From contig QZLH01000080.1 in NCBI GenBank assembly GCA_003833135.1, forward strand, positions 61,140-125,139: 64,000 nucleotides of DNA, read 5' to 3'. The notes beneath the pieces are model-generated. The model was given only the letters and a program-made list of their open reading frames with translations. It made no database searches and was not told where the DNA came from. A program made the translations under genes and the position numbers. The DNA is from Oehlia diaphana. Lineage: Eukaryota > Glomeromycota > Glomeromycetes > Glomerales > Glomeraceae. Position 1 is the first letter of the stretch; each line of letters starts with the position of its first letter. Positions 21,266 to 32,949 of this stretch are shown in pieces.

Positions 21266-22026
21266 TGGTGTAATTAAAATTAATCATCATAATTATAAAT
21301 TAATGTGACTGTAATTTTTTCTATTTTCGAAAAGAATAATTTTTTTTTTAAGATAAACTTTTTTACAAAAAGAGAAATAATAAACCAATATGAGAAAGGA
21401 TTAAATGATTTCCATTTTTATTTTTGAATTTTTGAGAACTTTTTTTATATGAAAAAAAAAAAATTAAAAATAGTAGGTGATTTCCTTTTCTATCAAATTT
21501 ATGGAGATTATGGTTAGATTAAAAATGTTAAAATCTAATCCATACTAAAAATATGCCAATTTTTCATGATTTTATTCAAAAATTTATTTTTATTTTTATT
21601 TTTAAAATAAAGACAGCGACGGGGCATTTACAAAATAAGGAGCCGATCCCTTTACAAAAGTTATACTAAGCTACACAAGTCTAAGTAACCACCCAATCCC
21701 CGAGGGAATCGTCCTGCTTGTTCTTTATGAAAAGACACTAATCATGACCAGCGCTATAAGAAGAAGAAAAAAGAAGAAAAGAATCTTTCAAATTATAAAA
21801 AGAAACAAAAAAAATTAAAAAATCTATAAGTTGTTCATTAGCAGTAAAAAAAATCTAAACAATAATTAAAATCACTCAAAAATGAAGTCCATCCTCTCAA
21901 ATGTAAATAATTCGAAGTAAACCCGATTTTGGTAACAAATAAAATGGAAAAGCTAAATATTATAAATAAAAATTTAAGTGAATATAATATTTATGATATA
22001 ATATGTAACTTATATAAACGAACATG
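21266..22026. other. Intergenic; GC-richer island at 21610-21780
   Basis: The island contains 'AAGACAGCGACGGGGCATTT' and 'CCCAATCCCCGAGGGAATCG', followed by an A/G-rich run. It could be the 3' end of a retroelement, but no coding frame supports this. Confidence 0.3.
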
Positions 22027-22451
22027 TTACGATAATTTTTTTAATAATTTTTCATCATGAGCATAAAATGTAGTATTACATTTATCGCATTTATAACTCC
22101 AAACTTCAACATTTCTATTTAAACCATAAATTAATCTAGTTCCATCAACTGTTCAACCTTTTGATGATTTTGGTCTTCCAGAACAAGAATCAATTGCACA
22201 AGGAATTGTAGAAACATAGCAATTGTAGAATTTTCTGGACGTCAAAAAAAAAAATTGATAAAGAATAGTCATCTTTAGGATCAGGAGCAAGTAACCTATG
22301 TGAATTACAGTATGTAATGGATGATATTATTCAGAAATATTTTTTGAAGGCACTTTATCTTCTTTGCAAGCATCTAATATTTTTGGGATTCTGAGTCTAC
22401 AAGATTAGCTTGATGAGTTCAATATCTGTTTCTTTTTCTTTTATTATCCAT
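22027..22451 (-). pseudogene. Decayed zinc-binding protein gene
   Basis: The minus strand starts with 'MDNKRKRNRY' at 22451 and meets several stops. Its last part is well preserved: 'IPCAIDSCSGRPKSSKG', then 'TVDGTRLIYGLNRNVEVWSY', then 'KCDKCNTTFYAHDEKLLKKL' and a stop at 22027. The CxxC with a following H, plus an upstream C.SC, suggests a treble-clef or ribbon zinc motif as found in transposase-associated proteins. It is dead. Family assignment is uncertain. Confidence 0.4.
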
Positions 22452-22807
22452 TTTTAAATTTATTTATTTAATATGTAATCAATATTATCAAACTATTAAT
22501 TTAGAAAAAGAGAGCAATGGTAGAAAAAAATTTTCACCAAAATCATTATTGTTCTACATAATCTTGTATTACAATTATAATGATAATTAAATAATGATAC
22601 ATAATAAATTTTATTGGGTTAAACAGCTAAAAATAGAATAATCTTTTTTTTTCAGGTAGATAAGTAGATATAACTTCATTTTAATAAAGTGATATATTTG
22701 ATTAATTAAATGATTTTATTGCAAGCATGTATACAACTAATTATATTGTTTGTATAAATCTGCAATTGCGATTTATGAAACTTGTGATTTAAATCATATT
22801 TTCAATC
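22452..22807. other. Intergenic, nothing recognised
   Basis: A/T-rich spacer with no frame or repeat that can be supported. Confidence 0.4.
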
Positions 22808-23270
22808 CTAACAATTACTATTCCATAGAATTCAGAAGTTCAAAAAGAACGTTTATACAATATATACACAAAAGAACCCCTCTCTCTTTTGAAATTACCA
22901 TTCCATAGAAATCTAGAAGTTCATCCCTATATTAGTGACAATCTTCTACAATATCTCTCCCTTTTGACATTACCATTTTACGAAGCCCGGAAGTCCTATC
23001 CCTACAAAAAAAAGCACTAGTAAGCACTCTTATACAATTTACATATATAATATACATAAAAGAAACCATTCTCCTTGAAATTACTCATTCTATAGAAGTC
23101 TAGAAATCCGTCCCCGCAAAAAAAAGAGGAAAAAGAATGTTAATAAATATTCTTATGCAATATACACAAAAGAACCTCCCTCCTTTAAAATTACCATTCT
23201 GTTAGAAATCCAGAAGTCCGTTCTATAAAAAAGAAAAAGAACGTTCTTATATGGTATACACTTAAAAGGA
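22808..23270. repeat. Tandem repeat, unit about 80-110 bp, five diverged copies
   Basis: Copies anchored on 'GAAATTACCATTCCATAGAA' begin near 22812, 22892, 22969, 23078 and 23188. Each continues with 'ATCTAGAAGTCC', an A-rich block, 'AGAACGTTCTTATACAATAT' and 'ACACAAAAGAACC' with C/T-rich sequence. Copy length varies by indels in the A-rich block. No coding frame persists. Confidence 0.65.
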
Positions 23271-23599
23271 ATAAAAAAAAATTATTTTTTCAAATATAAC
23301 TTTAAAAATAAACTTTTTTTGCAGTCCTGGTGGAACAAACGAGATTATAAATAGGTCAGAGAACTGATCAGAGAGGAAATTTACATTCATGTATTACTTT
23401 TTATTTTAATAAAGTAGGTTACGCGGTTTGCTTTGGAACTGAAAAAAAAAAAAATTTTATTTCGTCAATAATACTTTGTAGATATGCAATGAAACTAAAA
23501 TTATGATTTGACCAACTAGAATAAATTCATGTTTCAAATCATAAAATCATTTTGATTGGTTCGGGTAATTCTGGCAATGAGTGACGTGCCTATCGTAGC
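23271..23599. other. Intergenic, nothing recognised
   Basis: A/T-rich spacer between two repeat arrays. No gene supported. Confidence 0.4.
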
Positions 23600-23850
23600 T
23601 TCATAATTTGATTTCGGGAAGATTTCATGTCAAGATAATATCTTTCGGGATAATATTTCATCGTAATAATGTCTTTCGGATATATTTCGTTGGAATAATG
23701 TCTTTTGGGAACTATTTCATCGGGATAATAGTCATAATACCATGTCGGGAAATAGTTATTTTCGGGAAAATGTCAATTCGGTATTTTGACTTGTCGGGAA
23801 TTCGTTATCGAGAAAAGGTTACGTCGGGAAAATGGGTCGTGCCGCAATCG
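23600..23850. repeat. TTCGGGA degenerate minisatellite, copy B
   Basis: About twelve units of 'TTTCGGGANAATATTTCATC' style, changing to 'GTCGGGAAAATGGNNGT' at the right end. It is on the same strand and has the same core (T/G)TCGGGA as the array at 2094-2330. The 94-codon frame through it is a product of the repeat and not a gene. Confidence 0.55.
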
Positions 23851-26058
23851 AGTCCTTTCTTTTCATGTGAGTTGATTATGATTTTGTTATAAATATATCC
23901 TTAAATTTACATCCATTCTATTCAACATAAGCATATAATTTCTATTTGATTGTGTTATAATATTCGACAATATGTGGCAATTGTGGCAATTTATTGTTTA
24001 TAATTTTGCTTGGTTCTATTGTATCCATTTTGACATTTTTTATATAAAATTATCAATTTTATCATTACCAGAATATTTGGATTTTAAATTTTCGTAAACT
24101 TTTAGATTTCATTTTGCTAAAGATAAAAAGATTAAAATATATTTTCTCTATAAAAAATTTTATCCATTATTTCTGTAATAAAAACTCCGTAAAAAATGAA
24201 CCTTTCACGAATCCATTCACGGAAAATGTAAATGATTCAATAAATTCTGTGATATAAGGTTATTAATTCCGGAAATATGAGCCTTTTACGAAAAAAAGAT
24301 GGAATATAAAAAAATGGATCAACTTTTTTTACCGGGTTTATTGCTCTCGAATTTATGATAAAATAAAATAATACTAATATTTATATATGTCATTTATTAT
24401 TTCGCACGTATACAAATGGTGTATTCATAATGTGATATAGCCAAACTGCTCAAAAATTCTTTTTTACAATTTTTTATTTATAATATTTCTCGTTCATAAA
24501 CTTGACTTATTTTTTTTTCATCGTTTCTTTCTTCTTTAATTGTTTGTGTATAATTATGAATATCAAATAATATGAATATTAAATAGTGCAAATGATCTAT
24601 TAAATGTTGCAAAAATAATGCAAATGAGATTAAGTGTTTTTAGCGTATGTAAGCGCATACATATGTCAGCACAGTGCAAATATGAGACATAATCACTTTT
24701 TCAGATGGAAACACTGTTAGTTATCGCTTATTTAATTTACTCTCAAAGGTTAAAGCCATTTTTTTGTATTTTTTTTTCTTTTAAATAGTTCAAAAATAAT
24801 AATATACTATGCATATAGAATATATGAATGTTTTTCTTAACATCCTTACTAATCGATTAGAAAATAATCTCTGTAAGACTTCTGTAAGCATAAAAATAAA
24901 TGTATCAAAAAAATATTTCATACAGAAAGACCTACCTATTTTGAATAATCCTAAGTAAACATCATGCAAATCATCCGGAAATCCGATAAATGTCACGTGA
25001 GTTAACACAAATTTCCAAAAAGGAAACAATTTTCCGTAAAAAAAAAAAAATTGCCACAAACGTCCAAAAAACAAAAATCACTTAATTCCGGCTGGAATTA
25101 GGATTTGTTGAGTCGAGTCAGATGATTTAATCCTTACTCGTGATTACCAATAATAGAATCCGTTAAACTATCCGGATAATTTGATTATCCGTATGGATAA
25201 TCAGACGGATAAACGGGTTTCGGGATATTAGAAAACCGTATTAGTACGTACATCCATAATAAGGAGACTATGAAAGTGATTATATTATTTCTTTTCTTTG
25301 TGCATTACATGTAAATTATTTTTTCACTTGTTACAGGAACGAATCAATAAGCAATAACATGAGTTATTAACCCTTTTCTCGTTTCATAATAATTTATAAA
25401 TCTCTTGGCTTTCTTGGTATTATCGTAAATTTTATCAAAATATAATATTATTTTTTGACCACCTTTTTTTTTTTTAAGTAGAAACCAATAGATTTTTCAT
25501 TATAATTTTTTTGATAAAACTATTTTTACCCATGCATAACATTTTTTAGGAAATTTAGGAAATGCTTGGGAGTTTCAGAGAAGTCAATTTTTTCTTTTTT
25601 TTTACCTTGTAATTTTTTGTATCGAATAGTCTTGTACTGCTTAATGCTTACTTTAATAAAATTTGAACGCAATATTAGTAAAGTAATAATAATAATAATA
25701 ATAAAACCGATTATGATCAATAATAAAACCATTTATTTATCAAATGATCAACTCTTATTATTTTAATCATTTCGGTGCTCACAAGAATACAGTTTTAATG
25801 ATAAAATATATATATATATACATATATACAAAAAATGACTTACTAATTAAAGTACACTGGTACAAAGATTATTAGGCATGATCGATGGAAAACTTAAAAT
25901 GTTTGAAAAATGAACTTTCTAAACAGAAAAACTTTATGCTTGTACGATTAGGATCCGCCAATTAACGACAAACAATATCAAAGAACTTTGTTTTCTTCTT
26001 TTTTGATTTTTCGTTTATTGTTTCATATTTAAATGTTTCACATTATAAAAAAAAATTC
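23851..26058. other. Intergenic, A/T-rich, with element remnants
   Basis: At 24180-24300 a 'TTTACGAA' / 'CCGTAAA' motif recurs. At 25081-25100 there is the palindrome 'AATTCCGGCTGGAATT'. At 25150-25225 several 'ATCCG' words ('ACTATCCGGATAATTTGATT') resemble the subterminal words of the MITE at 626-839. An (ATA)n microsatellite lies near 25684. No gene is supported. Confidence 0.35.
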
Positions 26059-26185
26059 TATAAATAGGTCAATTTTTCTTTTTTTTTAAAAAAAAAAAAA
26101 TAAAATAATTTCGTTTTTTTAAAAAAAAAAATCTGTTATAATCTCTGCATAATTTCTTACTATATAAAAAAAAAAGCCTAAAATC
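26059..26185 (+). promoter_or_regulatory. Promoter of VC0807-like copy 2
   Basis: 'TATAAATA' at 26059-26066 lies 127 bases before the ATG and is embedded in the same 'AAAATTCTATAAATA' context as copy 1, followed by the shared 'AATTTCGTTTT'. The spacer is shorter than in copy 1 through loss of A/T tract sequence. Confidence 0.45.
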
Positions 26186-26998
26186 ATGTCGGATGAAAAT
26201 GGACAAACCACTTCTTCCATATCACAACATACCTCACAAAATGGGTCACAAAATAAAGTAACTAGACAAGACAAAGTAAAAATTATTTTAAGGGTCGTAT
26301 TAATGTTATTTTTACAAATTTTTCTCCCATTTATTCTTTATTATACTCTTAATAATTATATACCAGAAATATGGGCATTGCTCATATCAGGTATCCCACC
26401 ACTTGTTATAGCTATATACGGACTTATAAGTAAAAGGCGTGTTGACATTATAGGAATATTAATAATAATAAGTTTTCTTAGCAGTGCTATAGCGTCAGTG
26501 ATAAATAACGATCCAAAGATTCAGTTATTACGAAAATCTGTGGTTTCTTCTATCATTAGTTTAGCATTAATCATTAGTTTAATTCCAATAAAAATTGGTA
26601 CCTTTAAAATGCGACCACTTGCATTCCATTTACTTAAAGAATTGGCAACAGGTGGAACCCTCGGTTATTCAAGTTCAAAAGTTAACCTTCGAGGTTTAAC
26701 GGAAGATGAACCAATTGAAGCACGTTGGGATAGATATTGGGCTTCTTACCAATATTTTCGACGTGGTTTTATCATTATGACAGCCATATGGGGATTTGGG
26801 TTACTTTTTACGGTTCCAATTCGTATTATTATTGTTTTCAAAGTATCATCAGTTGAGAAATCATTTCTTTATATAAACGTATTACAATATATTTGGATGT
26901 CTATGTTAGCAATATTAACTCTTATTTGCGCTTGGTGGATGAAGAGACAAGGTGATAAAATAGCTATTGATTCTGATTCTGATAAACCTCTAGAATAA
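26186..26998 (+). CDS. VC0807-family multi-pass membrane protein, copy 2 (270 aa)
   Basis: Single-exon paralogue of 3952-4731 on the same strand, about 22 kb away. Shared blocks in order are 'GQTTSS', 'ILRVVLM', 'LISGIPPLVIAIYGLISKRR', 'DPKIQLLRK', 'IPIKIGTFKMRPLAFHLLKE', 'SYQYFRRGFIIMTAIWGFGL' and the acidic end 'SDSDKP'. Copy 2 has an insertion of about ten residues after 'GYSS' ('LRGLTEDEPIEA') and a longer polar N-terminus. About six membrane segments are predicted by eye. Fungal and bacterial relatives in the VC0807 family have no established reaction that I know of. The promoters were duplicated as well, so regulation may be shared. Confidence 0.8.
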   Translation: MSDENGQTTSSISQHTSQNGSQNKVTRQDKVKIILRVVLMLFLQIFLPFILYYTLNNYIPEIWALLISGIPPLVIAIYGLISKRRVDIIGILIIISFLSSAIASVINNDPKIQLLRKSVVSSIISLALIISLIPIKIGTFKMRPLAFHLLKELATGGTLGYSSSKVNLRGLTEDEPIEARWDRYWASYQYFRRGFIIMTAIWGFGLLFTVPIRIIIVFKVSSVEKSFLYINVLQYIWMSMLAILTLICAWWMKRQGDKIAIDSDSDKPLE

Positions 26999-27869
26999 TC
27001 TATTTTTATAAATACAAAAATATAGACAATATAAAATAAAATTTTTCATAATTTATTTCATGTGTATTTTTTTCTTACAATTAACTTCATTTTATTGCTA
27101 AATGTATATTATAACGATGTAAAATAGGGAAATAGTGACAATCTCATTCATTATAATAATATTGACAATTAAATAATTTACTTAAATAAAAATATAAATT
27201 AAGTGAATTACACGCTTAATTTCGCCTAAAAATTTTACATTAAAAAATTCGCACGTACTTTATTCAAAGTCGGAAGTAAAAGTTGCTATAACACCCAAAT
27301 AATATGTCGGTAACAATTTTCAAAAATATAAACAACGCGAAAATGGATAAATTATTTGAACAAAATGATTACGTAAATAAATATTATTAAAAGTATGATC
27401 CGTTCAATTTCTGAAAATATCATATATCAAAGTTTGGATACAAAATAATTTGGTACTACCATAATTAAAATTCAAAACAAATATGATTGTATTATATGAT
27501 TATGATATTAATTCTTATGATAAATTAATCAAAGTTCTAATTGGTCTTTTAATATTTCTCCTTATATTTATTATTCATAGTCGATTAAATTATTGAAAAT
27601 TGAGATGTATATTTAATGGTTACCCAAAATTTAAAATTACCGTTATACATTGAGAGCCATTTAACGGTACAATCGGCATATAGCGAATATCGACACATGA
27701 CGAACGGAAATGGTGTACACGTAACTACGTATTATAATATTATACCATTATATGCTTATATAATATATTATAATACATTTTTGTTTATTTAAACAAAAAT
27801 TAGATAATTATCAATTTAGTTGTAAAAAGAATTTGATTTAAAATGTATTTGAAGTATAAAATATACAAT
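26999..27869. other. Intergenic, A/T-rich
   Basis: Likely 3' flank of the membrane-protein gene, then sequence without a supported gene. Palindromic A/T words at 27735-27780 have no clear role. Confidence 0.4.
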
Positions 27870-27929
27870 GTAGTACAGTCTATACGTACTGTACAGTACT
27901 AGTACGGTACAATACAATTCCCAACCCTG
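27870..27929 (-). mobile_element. Solo hAT-type terminus
   Basis: Reverse-complemented, the sequence begins 'CAGGGTTGGGAATTGTATTG' and continues with overlapping palindromic words 'GTACTAGTAC', 'TACTGTACAGTA' and 'GTACGTA'. A CAGGGTTGGGA terminus followed by clustered subterminal palindromes is typical of hAT elements. No partner end was found nearby, so it is a truncated remnant. Confidence 0.4.
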
Positions 27930-28501
27930 GCCATGCGATTTATTTCGGAGGCAAGCGTATTAAAAAATACAGAATGTAAATTAGTTCATATCCGTATTTA
28001 AAAGTTATTTATCGGGATAGCGACATAAAAATTTTATGGTGTATGGCTAAATAATTTTATCTTATTGGTGTATAATGAATACCATATCAGATAATCAGGG
28101 TTTTCAATACATTTTTTATTTTTCATTACATAAAATAAATTCATTTCAGAAAGGTTAAAAAAATATTCTTTTCAGAAATTTTATCGTATAAGAATTATTT
28201 TTAGATCGTCAATTGACGGATCATCAGTTAAACTATTTTTGGTCATAGCTCAGGTTGTTTACAAATCATTAATTTGGTCTAATTAAGTCATATAGGATTA
28301 ATAGTTTTACTAAATTAGTAAATTTTATATTACGAATAAGATCAACATATATATATAATCATGATATAATAATAAAATTACGTTTAAAAAAAAAAAAAAA
28401 ATTGATAGTCATAATTTATATATATATATGCCCGTTTTTTAAACATTTTCCATGCAACATATCTGTCTCCTCGATTTACAAGAAATATATTAGCTTTGTT
28501 T
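27930..28501. other. Intergenic and presumed MsrA promoter
   Basis: A run of alternating T/A ('TTTATATATATATATG') lies at about 28417-28432, some 70 bases before the first in-frame ATG of the MsrA gene, and may serve as its TATA region. Nothing else is supported. Confidence 0.35.
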
Positions 28502-29477
28502 ATGTTCCGATTTTTTAAGTTAAACCAATCGGCTACTTTTAATAATAATAGATCATCTTTTGTAAATTATTTTTCAAAAATAAATAATAAAATGTCTAAT
28601 CTTGAAAAAGCGACGTTCGCTGCTGGATGTTTTTGGTAAAATAATAATTAAGGATTTAAAATATAAAGTTAAATAGTTAAATATGTTTAAATTAATTATA
28701 ATATATTATTTATTTATTTAATAATTATTAGGGGTGTTGAACATATTTTTAAGAAACATTTTGATAATATTAATACTCGTGTTGGATATATTGGTGGTGC
28801 AACTTCAAATCCAAGATATAGAGAAGTATGTTAATTTATATCATAATACGTTAATTATTATAATAATTATTATTATTATTACATTTCATCTAATTTTATT
28901 CCTGTATTCAAGGTATGTAGTGGAAATTCAGGACATGCAGAAGCATGTCAAATCGAATTTGATCCTACGAAAACATCATACGAAACTCTCGTGGAATTTT
29001 TTTATAAAACTCATGATCCAACTACTGCAAATAGACAAGGTCCTGATGTTGGTACTCAATATCGTAGTGCGATATTTTATCATTCATCAGAACAAAAAGA
29101 AATAGCGGAAAAAGTTACTGAACAAATACAAGAAAAACTTAATAATGAAAAAAATTTGTATAGTGGAAATAAAATTGTTACTGAAATTGTTGAAGCAACT
29201 GATTGGTATGATGCTGAAGATTATCATCAAAAATATTTGGTAAGTAAAAAATTATTTTTTAGTTATTCAAAAAAAAGGGGGGAGCCAAATTGTTGATTTA
29301 CTAATTTTACTAATTTGTAAAAAAAATTTTCTCTTAGGAAAAAAATCCATCTGGTTACGAGGTATGATAAATCAAAATAATTTCTTTTATAATTTTTATT
29401 TTATATTTTTGTAAGATAGAAGACTAAATTTTTTTTCTTATTCAATTTAGTGTCCCACTCATTACGTTAGATGGTAA
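28502..29477 (+). CDS. MXR1: Peptide methionine sulfoxide reductase A (MsrA)
   Basis: MsrA reduces the S-sulfoxide of methionine with thioredoxin, repairing oxidised proteins. Exons: (28502 or 28592)-28635, 28732-28825, 28913-29239, 29338-29361 and 29451-29477, all GT-AG and in frame. From the ATG at 28592 the product is 171 residues, the usual length. The active-site word is 'AAGCFWGVE' (Cys13). Further family words are 'RVGYIGG', 'SGNSGHAEACQIEFDP', 'FFYKTHDPTTANRQGPDVGT', 'QYRSAIFYH', 'YDAEDYHQKYL' and 'GYECPTHYVRW'. An in-frame ATG at 28502 would add 30 residues rich in Phe, Asn, Ser, Arg and Lys and free of Asp/Glu, like a mitochondrial presequence. Dual start sites for cytosolic and mitochondrial forms are plausible. 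The gene is complete and single copy here. Confidence 0.93.
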
Positions 29478-31116
29478 CTTAGAGGAATGATTTTTTACCG
29501 ATATTATTAACTTCATAAATATACATATTTTTTTTTTAAAAAAATCATTTATAATTTCTATCATTAATAAAAAGTGAATAAATTTATAGAAAGAAACTTT
29601 ATTAAAGAAAATATTACAAAATGAATTTTTGTTATTTAATAATAGCGTCAGGAATAATATAATATTAATAGTAATATATGTTCGTTCAATAAAATTTAAA
29701 ATAAAAACCTTTCCAATTCCTCTATTACATAGGTGATTAAATTACGCATTTCCTTTTGACGATTTTTTTTCTTTAAAAGAAACTAAGCGATGAAATTTGT
29801 ATAAATTTTAATATCAAATATTTTCTTGTTTTTGTCGTCCGTTGATTCAAGTAAGTATCTATTTCATAAAAATTTGCTATAATGAAATCAGAAAGCCTAT
29901 TTGCTAAAAACGAGAGCATACAAGTGTATATCAGGTATTATACTTACTACATCTCAAGTACTTTCAATTTATTCACTTGATCTTTGATAATATTAAATAA
30001 TAAATTTTTTATATTCTCTGCTATTTTAATCCTAGCATCAGGTTTTTTTCTTTGACTTTATACGGACATATATAATCTGGTATCGACGTAAAGCCCACCC
30101 TTGTCGTTTGATGTGATATATTGACGAAATTTCTTCGCTATTCACGTTTAGAAAACCACATTTAACTCGTTCCCTAATGATACCCCGGTTTACTACCATA
30201 ATATTTAAAAAAATCTAACTTACAAAATATACTACACTTCGGCGCAATTCTTTAAAGCACGATAATGGGTATATATAATCATTCAAGTGAGGCCGCTTCT
30301 TTATCACATGAATAAGCTTGTTTATCTTTGCGAGTCTAATTAACATAAATCAAAATTGCTGTACAATGTAAATGATGGAATTCAAAAGGAATAAATTCAC
30401 AGGATCATTAAAACTTCCAAATTCGTATATAATTAATTACAAGTAAATACGTTAATAATTTCAAATTATGTACATTCTTGATCGAATTACAATAATCGAG
30501 TAATCAAGAAGGTTTGGAACATATTCTAATAAGAAAGCAGTTAGTCCATAGATGGATAAAGTATTATAAAATGTGTAATATAACAATAGGATAGTTAACT
30601 TATGAATATAATATCATAGATATAATATCGTTTACGCACGCCAAAATTTGATATGCAGATGCTTGTGTAAATCTAAACATATTATTCGTCTTTTTAAAAA
30701 TATTATTAAATTGTCTAATGCTAAAGAAAATTTGGCTATTAAAATTCGGCCTATTGATTGTTGTAAAATTATAAAAAAAATTTTAATATTGTATTCCGTC
30801 GTCAATATCCATTTTATCAACATGTCGGGATGTGAGATTTCTAGGTTTTTGGATTTCGACCACCCGTATTACATGAAACTTCATAGAAATTGAGGACTTC
30901 ATAATTTTGACATCGATGTAAAGAATTTTTTGTAAAATTATCATAAACATTTCACAATAAATCTGAATACATAAGTATACTGTAATTTGTATGACCTCAC
31001 TTTATTTTAATAATAAAGTTATTGTCAAAGCAACTGATACATGTTTATACATCAATATACTTTTTTTGTCAAACTTGAATTTCTTTTCGCAACTACCCAG
31101 GTAACAAACTCAAAGA
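29478..31116. other. Intergenic, A/T-rich
   Basis: MsrA 3' flank, then no gene I can support. An 81-codon frame at 30648-30893 has a few cysteines but no recognisable domain and overlaps an equally long frame on the other strand. Confidence 0.35.
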
Positions 31117-31545
31117 TCATATAGTATAAACGTGCCCTAAATTACTCGGCCTATTATTTCCTGCGACATTGTCAGTAGTAGTACTAGTGGGATATGAAGG
31201 AGCACTAAGTATTTGAGGACTTTCATTACCCGATGTTATTAATAGTGACTTGGCAGTTTGAATTTCCAGCCACAAACGAACGGAGAAAGCAAAATTTATT
31301 GATGCTGGTTCATCATCTGCAAAAACATATACAGTACAACTACCACCGCTATTCCTATAATATTAGGAATGGCGAGATTAACCTTTTTTAAATAATAAAA
31401 AATTACGTTTATTCTTCGGATTTAAATGCTATTTCTACTTTTGATTGATCTCTGTCTGACATAACACATACTTCCATTACGGAAATGTATCAATTGGTTT
31501 AGTAACAGGTGATGAAACCAATGCCTGAAAATTTCAACGTGATGT
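31117..31545 (-). pseudogene. 3' part of an unrecognised gene, truncated by an LTR
   Basis: The last exon (31354-31117) follows a good acceptor 'ATATTATAG' and encodes 79 codons: 'NSGGSCTVYVFADDEPASIN', 'FAFSVRLWLEIQTAKSLLIT', a Ser/Thr/Pro-rich tail and a stop. An upstream piece (31545-31405) reads 'ALVSSPVTKPIDTF' in one frame and 'VMEVCVMSDRDQSKVEIAFK' in the next, so it carries a frameshift. The 5' part of the gene is absent: a copia-type LTR begins at 31552, right where the upstream piece starts. The beta-strand-rich, Ser/Thr-tailed product could be a secreted or surface protein, but I do not recognise it. Confidence 0.4.
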
Positions 31546-31551
31546 GGATAG

Positions 31552-31769
31552 TGTTATCACTATTCTGGCTTGAGTGATAACTAACGTTAAAAATGTCAAA
31601 TTAGAAAATTATAGGAGTCTCTTAAGAATGAAAATCTATTAAACAAACAATGACAAATACGAAAATAAAACAAGTAAAACACACAAAAGTTTACAAAGAA
31701 AACTAACAATCAATAAAACTTCGGATAACACAATCTAAACTCACTGTTAGATTTACTCAGGTGTTAACA
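31552..31769. mobile_element. Copia-type solo LTR, 218 bp
   Basis: Starts 'TGTTATCACTATTCTGGCTT' and appears to end 'CAGGTGTTAACA', fitting the TGTTA...TAACA ends of Ty1/copia LTRs. The first 60 bases and the segment 'GTCTCTTAAGAATGAAAATC' onward match the copy at 63769-64000, which has about 87 additional bases in the middle. The start contains a perfect 9-bp stem (GTTATCACT / AGTGATAAC). No target duplication is visible, so it is old. No internal retroelement sequence follows. Confidence 0.5.
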
Positions 31770-32289
31770 ACTTTTATTCAAAAGAAAATATTGCCCTATA
31801 TATATTTGCATTTCATACATGACAGTTTAAACTTATTAATATTATTCCATTATACTAATATGATTAATCCATCAAATTGTCCCTTTTTCATTGCAATTAT
31901 TTGCAAAAAACCTTTCTATTACCATTTTGTATAAGTTCCATACGTCTATATGATTCATCAACTATATAAATCTTGAGAAACTTCTCTAGCTAACTAATAA
32001 AGCAATTTTTCTAATGTTATAATAATTAATCTGATACATATAATTGAATATTTATGAGTCAAAAACAATAATAATACTAAAAGTAGTTAAAACTAAAATA
32101 TATTATAAGAAATTTGTAATAAACTCAGCCATTAATCATAAGATTTCTGCGCACTACATCATGTGACTTGTTCGATCTTCAACTATTTCCATGGGTAACC
32201 CTAACAATAATTTTAAATAAAGAATTACCAGGACCGGGCAATGAGCCCAGTGGATTAAATACCACAAATCATATAACTTCAAGCAATAC
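31770..32289. other. Intergenic, A/T-rich
   Basis: Nothing supported apart from the LTR edge and, from about 32160, the GC-richer left part of the LINE copy. Confidence 0.35.
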
Positions 32290-32871
32290 ATGTCGAAACT
32301 CAAAGCTAAGTCCTTTTCGCGAGTTTTGGACAAGCAAAAATTTTATGGGATTTTTTACTTTGAATCGCACGAAGATCTCCTACGTTGTTTGGAGGCACCG
32401 CATCATTGGAAAATCGCCCAATCCCATACGCTTACTCGACCATCGAGACAGTCTTCTAAAGACAAAAAGAAAAATACGACTTCAAGCAAAGGGAAAGCTG
32501 TGGGTATTTTACCCAAGCCTTCGACTAGTTCGCGTGCCAAACCCAAACATGACAAAAAAGCTGACGATACACGTTCTTTGCTTACCCAATTATTGAAACT
32601 TCTGTTAACTAGTAGTCGTATAAAATCCTATATAGATATTACTAATATTTTTAGATTAGATGGGATCTACTTTCCCCTTTTTTAGGGCTGCTCCTATTTA
32701 CTCTTGGATCCACGGTTGAAGAAAGTGGTGTTAAATTTTAGGTGAAGTTAGGCGTTCTGCGGGTGGGGTGTTCCTTTTTTTCTTTTGTTTTTTCGGCGTT
32801 TTAGGGTTTTTTTTAGCTTTAGCTTTTTCCCTTCCCCCTTTTTTTATAGTCATTTTCCAGGTCCCTTAGGT

Positions 32872-32949
<78 letters not shown>

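Noticed and set aside
23608..23892. 94-codon frame
   Set aside because: Open because of the TTCGGGA repeat; the peptide is a periodic Ile/Phe/Gly string.
24790..25074. 94-codon minus-strand frame
   Set aside because: Phe/Leu/Ile-rich composition of A/T-rich DNA, no domain, no splice context.
32168..32596. 142-codon frame overlapping the LINE ORF1 piece
   Set aside because: Shadow frame; the other frame at 32290 has the better composition and family-like words.
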